DNA from: JADJPL01 sp964607915
GTDB taxonomy: Bacteria > Bacteroidota > Bacteroidia > Chitinophagales > Saprospiraceae
Assembly (NCBI GenBank): GCA_964607915.1
Contig: CAZSMU010000096.1
Span: 1 to 14,398, forward strand
Direction of reading: 5' to 3'
DNA: 14,398 nucleotides
Below, one piece after another: positions 14,001 through 14,398 of this stretch. A model generated the notes under the pieces. It ran no database searches and had not been told where the DNA came from. It worked only from the letters and a program-made list of their open reading frames with translations. Numbering within the stretch: position 1 is the first letter of the stretch; the number at the start of each line of letters is the position of its first letter. A program made the translations under genes and the position numbers.

Positions 14001-14398
14001 CTCACCCCGCTCAACGGCGATTTGATCAAAGGGCAGACGGGCTTCGCGCAGTACGTCGCCGGCAAGGGCTGGATCGGCAACCTGGAGTTCCTGCAAGCCC
14101 CGGCGGGATACCTGCTCAAGTCCTCCACCGCGGGTGTACTGCAATACCCCAACCCGGTGACGGGCAACGTTCAGGAAGCATGGGAAAAGAGCAATCGCAA
14201 AGGCGGCCTGGTGGCCGTCCGCGGCCTGGGCGCCCACTGGCAGGTGGACGCCTCGAAGTTCGAGCACTCCATGACCCTGGTGGGCATCATGCAACTTGCC
14301 GGCAAGAACGTCACCGAGAAAGGCTATGAGCTCGGCGCCTTCGCCAAAGGGGAGCTGCGCGGCAGCGGACAGGCCCTCTACATCGAGGCCCTCGGCGC
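8013..14398 (+). CDS. Giant modular secreted protein (FN3, LamG, Ig-type and duplicated C-terminal modules), 3' end outside the window
   Basis: At least 2128 codons without a stop. The signal peptide ends near LQQGLAQ (residue 23); AAGAGAAGAG precedes the ATG. Order of parts: FN3-like 92-168; a carboxypeptidase-regulatory-like fold 176-200 and 413-445 interrupted by a LamG-type jelly roll at about 204-412 (IDEVRFFDR at 345); second LamG 452-655 (IDEVAFF at 589); regulatory-like folds 692-755 and 777-850; an unassigned beta-rich centre about 870-1305, with alternating polar/nonpolar strands at 1020-1100 and 1217-1275 and a CPYEENT motif at 1304; Ig-like stretches 1306-1540; SbsA-type Ig 1554-1663; BACON-like Ig 1664-1766; module A 1777-1876 (AAFVNGECRG); two B modules beginning near GWNWIS at 1888 and 1976; a second A module from 2087 (GAFAKGELRG). 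No catalytic domain is recognised, so an adhesive or structural surface role is the best inference. The C-terminal sorting signal, if any, is beyond the edge. Base composition and codon choice change near 13000. Confidence 0.9.
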   Translation, partial: MKKIYHLMLVWLMLTGLQQGLAQSSPNCATSSDNDYYVGKAFVNYGSLTGAFNTKNRINATIGQPIMGSYFGKQNRGAFGFWASYLLPPASPIVSATEGDLEDRVQVGWSPDPLSPVSTSYKIYRNGALLATVDGETFAFLDFNVLAGKFYTYEVAGVNQFGEGSRGKALGFLNPNGVIIGQVKTLGGNPVPGAVVSLSPTLGAALSFDGNGSVFAEYNPVFPRNNFTVTTWVKLNAGNDAAGILDLGSSISKNWWLHTLPASSGPGVKFSLGQTGGSPAEMSYVFPTATATDWHYIAASYNGSALLLYVDGELVATAIGSVAADSSVLYLGKRSDAGGFLNGKIDEVRFFDRQLPQTEIQMLMNKTASANTPGLVTYWKFDEGVGSKGFDISSNKLKAYLCSAQWTSDKPNVINAGIANATGFYKIEGINYGAGTIFTARPSKSFYSSQSLEFNGVNSSYADLTSFALKDSATITVVVKGFDFSSNQAILSKANAGGTNQFLLCLNQGKLDLGIGSEVHTFGDLGMGFHHLALVMRKAGATLNVTLYKDGNLLGTHSYSATDWTGLPWKLGAQADGSSAHKSYFTGLIDEVAFFSELLSLPDIQTYANIGTNVTNSNLSSYFNLNEGKDTTLHDMGIDLTGLGASHGAGWSTVAAIVNELPHKFSPSTRLIALNPSNTSTDQVDFTDQSTVPVSGYVRYEGTNCFVKGAEILVNGQRNLPAVYTDSTGYFSIDLEPGATVRLTPTYQGHSFYPAFWDIDNIASPVAGILFRNQTKRTVSGQMAGNDKCRKSVIPANAIVKVKVESLDGCFNKIIQLTEENGKFQFKNLPPLKMTIAVTEHSNNVIYNYFQLQGGRTIDLTNSNDTTDFIYYAPPQIEIEPLDTNACGITMLEQDGKYTTNIRVFQQYDGGACYLDTAELHIDNLIEGEGPIDTLMTTGKFKYKFTAGFPNIVSPYQKTLTILAKADELENTFSTQAVVLGKRPRLVNFTSTSPQLPLMILRDPPGDGSSASIERGSTVCTGWSVDASASVKASIGLELDLGNKQQIITGTPAVGKITEIGVENNLELGVSVKTGFAVNKSAEVCMTATEKISTSGDGVIFGEDADVFVGGALNLLFGITDDLRWDTANCSFFIKPALLVFPDKFATTFLYSGYQIKKVVIPNLEAVGDTTSAKQWRTILQRNRDLKTAAVFEKNLSFDAGVAYENSSSVENTSETKFGFDVEIEATYAQSLGFDIDGTGAKFKMGMEMSMGAKTEFSSKQTRTQAVSYTLADDDIKDVFTVDVLQDRVYSTPVFKTVSGNSSCPYEENTVPRDGVDLTVDKTIISNVLMNDQATFKFKIGNTSQTDEPRSYVFELYNATNPNGAKVKIQGAGPSGVFGLYAGQSQEVIVTIERGPTAFDYENLTFHVYSACEGSRYDALGNGDFPPEPFYKAINVSVHYLEPCSPIDIGFPLQDWVLTPENGSTMFITLNEFNRNDADLELIRVQYRRTQGDGAWINIVDVPKNQLDNDVFKIVEWNTGGLKDGAYEIRAITQCVGGQDAGISHVMKGRIERDPPDLFGTPQPSDGVLALGDEISIQFNEPIRCDQIIQADFFDNNNIGLYDTETGNLVDATFSCSGDKITVVPKVPNRFIENKVLRVQVNNIRDLAGNMFLEKKWEFFVDRNPLRWVGGDVDIVKKEEELITLARKIENTGGQALDYEIQGVPSWVRVFPQKLTLAPGVAQTITFEFDSTMALGVYKDTIYAVGALGDEPLIIDARVACPAPPWSVRPSAYTYTMSLALQLDIEGNLSQDREDCVAAFVNGECRGLAKVKYQPAINKWMAFLTVYSNKFNGEEVTLQIWDASACLLYGNVVERFPFEAEGLVGSPLTPQVVRTNNLIMREIVLDEGWNWISFNLAFPDSSANAALKSLSNPQNDFIKGQTAFAEYLPSASQWVGSLQSLNNKTMYLYRADVRDTISMLGRPINLALTTIPIKVGWNWISYLPQAALPLNTALASLTPLNGDLIKGQTGFAQYVAGKGWIGNLEFLQAPAGYLLKSSTAGVLQYPNPVTGNVQEAWEKSNRKGGLVAVRGLGAHWQVDASKFEHSMTLVGIMQLAGKNVTEKGYELGAFAKGELRGSGQALYIEALG
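13656..14160 (+). repeat. Two protein-level repeats (B modules, GWNWIS...IKGQT.FA.Y) in the giant protein
   Basis: B1 (about 13656-13910) and B2 (about 13920-14160) each have GWNWIS, then IKGQT-x-FA-x-Y 28-29 residues after the first W, then a W-x-G-x-L stretch and a final strand. The W codons are 88 residues apart. The DNA has diverged, so this is an older duplication than the 63-bp repeat of the S74 gene. Confidence 0.8.

Noticed and set aside
12837..14294. 485-codon minus-strand frame opposite the giant gene
   Set aside because: The plus frame is continuous through the whole region with recognisable modules. The reverse frame exists because the GC-rich end of the gene lacks reverse stops.
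1..14398. tRNA or rRNA genes
   Set aside because: No cloverleaf-like or conserved ribosomal sequence was noticed on either strand by eye; a covariance-model search was not possible.

Overview
The window looks like one stretch of a Bacteroidota chromosome, most likely Saprospiria-like and probably from a metagenome assembly. The reasons are matches to the Bacteroidota -7 promoter element (TAnnTTTG), A-rich regions instead of Shine-Dalgarno sites before most starts, an S74 chaperone-type surface protein, a very large secreted LamG/Ig-type protein, and a 100-N scaffold gap. The taxonomic placement is inference.

Layout: (1) 1-4596, minus strand: a two-gene redox operon. A GltD-like FAD/NAD(P) flavoprotein with extra [4Fe-4S] motifs overlaps by 11 bases the start of pyruvate:ferredoxin oxidoreductase (nifJ), which runs off the left edge. 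(2) 4766-5401, plus strand: a LysE-family membrane transporter, divergent from the operon, with a good -7 element. (3) 5417-5759, minus strand: a minimal nucleotidyltransferase (MNT) of the type found in HEPN/MNT modules, but without a HEPN gene. A 21-codon ORF overlaps its stop where the partner would be expected. (4) 5760-6232: noncoding, with a 100-N gap flanked by an exact 55-bp direct repeat, a tandem 12-bp repeat and a candidate promoter. (5) 6233-7852, plus strand: a secreted protein with a C-terminal S74 intramolecular chaperone domain and a duplicated 21-residue coiled-coil unit. (6) 7853-8012: an intergenic region dominated by a 20-bp stem-loop followed by six T's. (7) 8013 to the right edge, plus strand: one uninterrupted reading frame of at least 2128 codons with a signal peptide. 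It encodes a giant modular extracellular protein: FN3, a LamG domain apparently nested inside a carboxypeptidase-regulatory-like fold, a second LamG, more regulatory-like folds, a long unassigned beta-rich centre, SbsA-like and BACON-like Ig domains, and two duplicated C-terminal module types.

The left operon should link pyruvate oxidation to the ferredoxin and NAD(P)H pools. The S74 protein and the giant protein are both exported and lie in the same direction; they are probably cell-surface or secreted structures, perhaps exported through the type IX system, whose sorting domain would lie beyond the window. The least explained parts are the centre of the giant protein, the base-composition change inside its gene, the hairpin before it, and the repeat around the scaffold gap.
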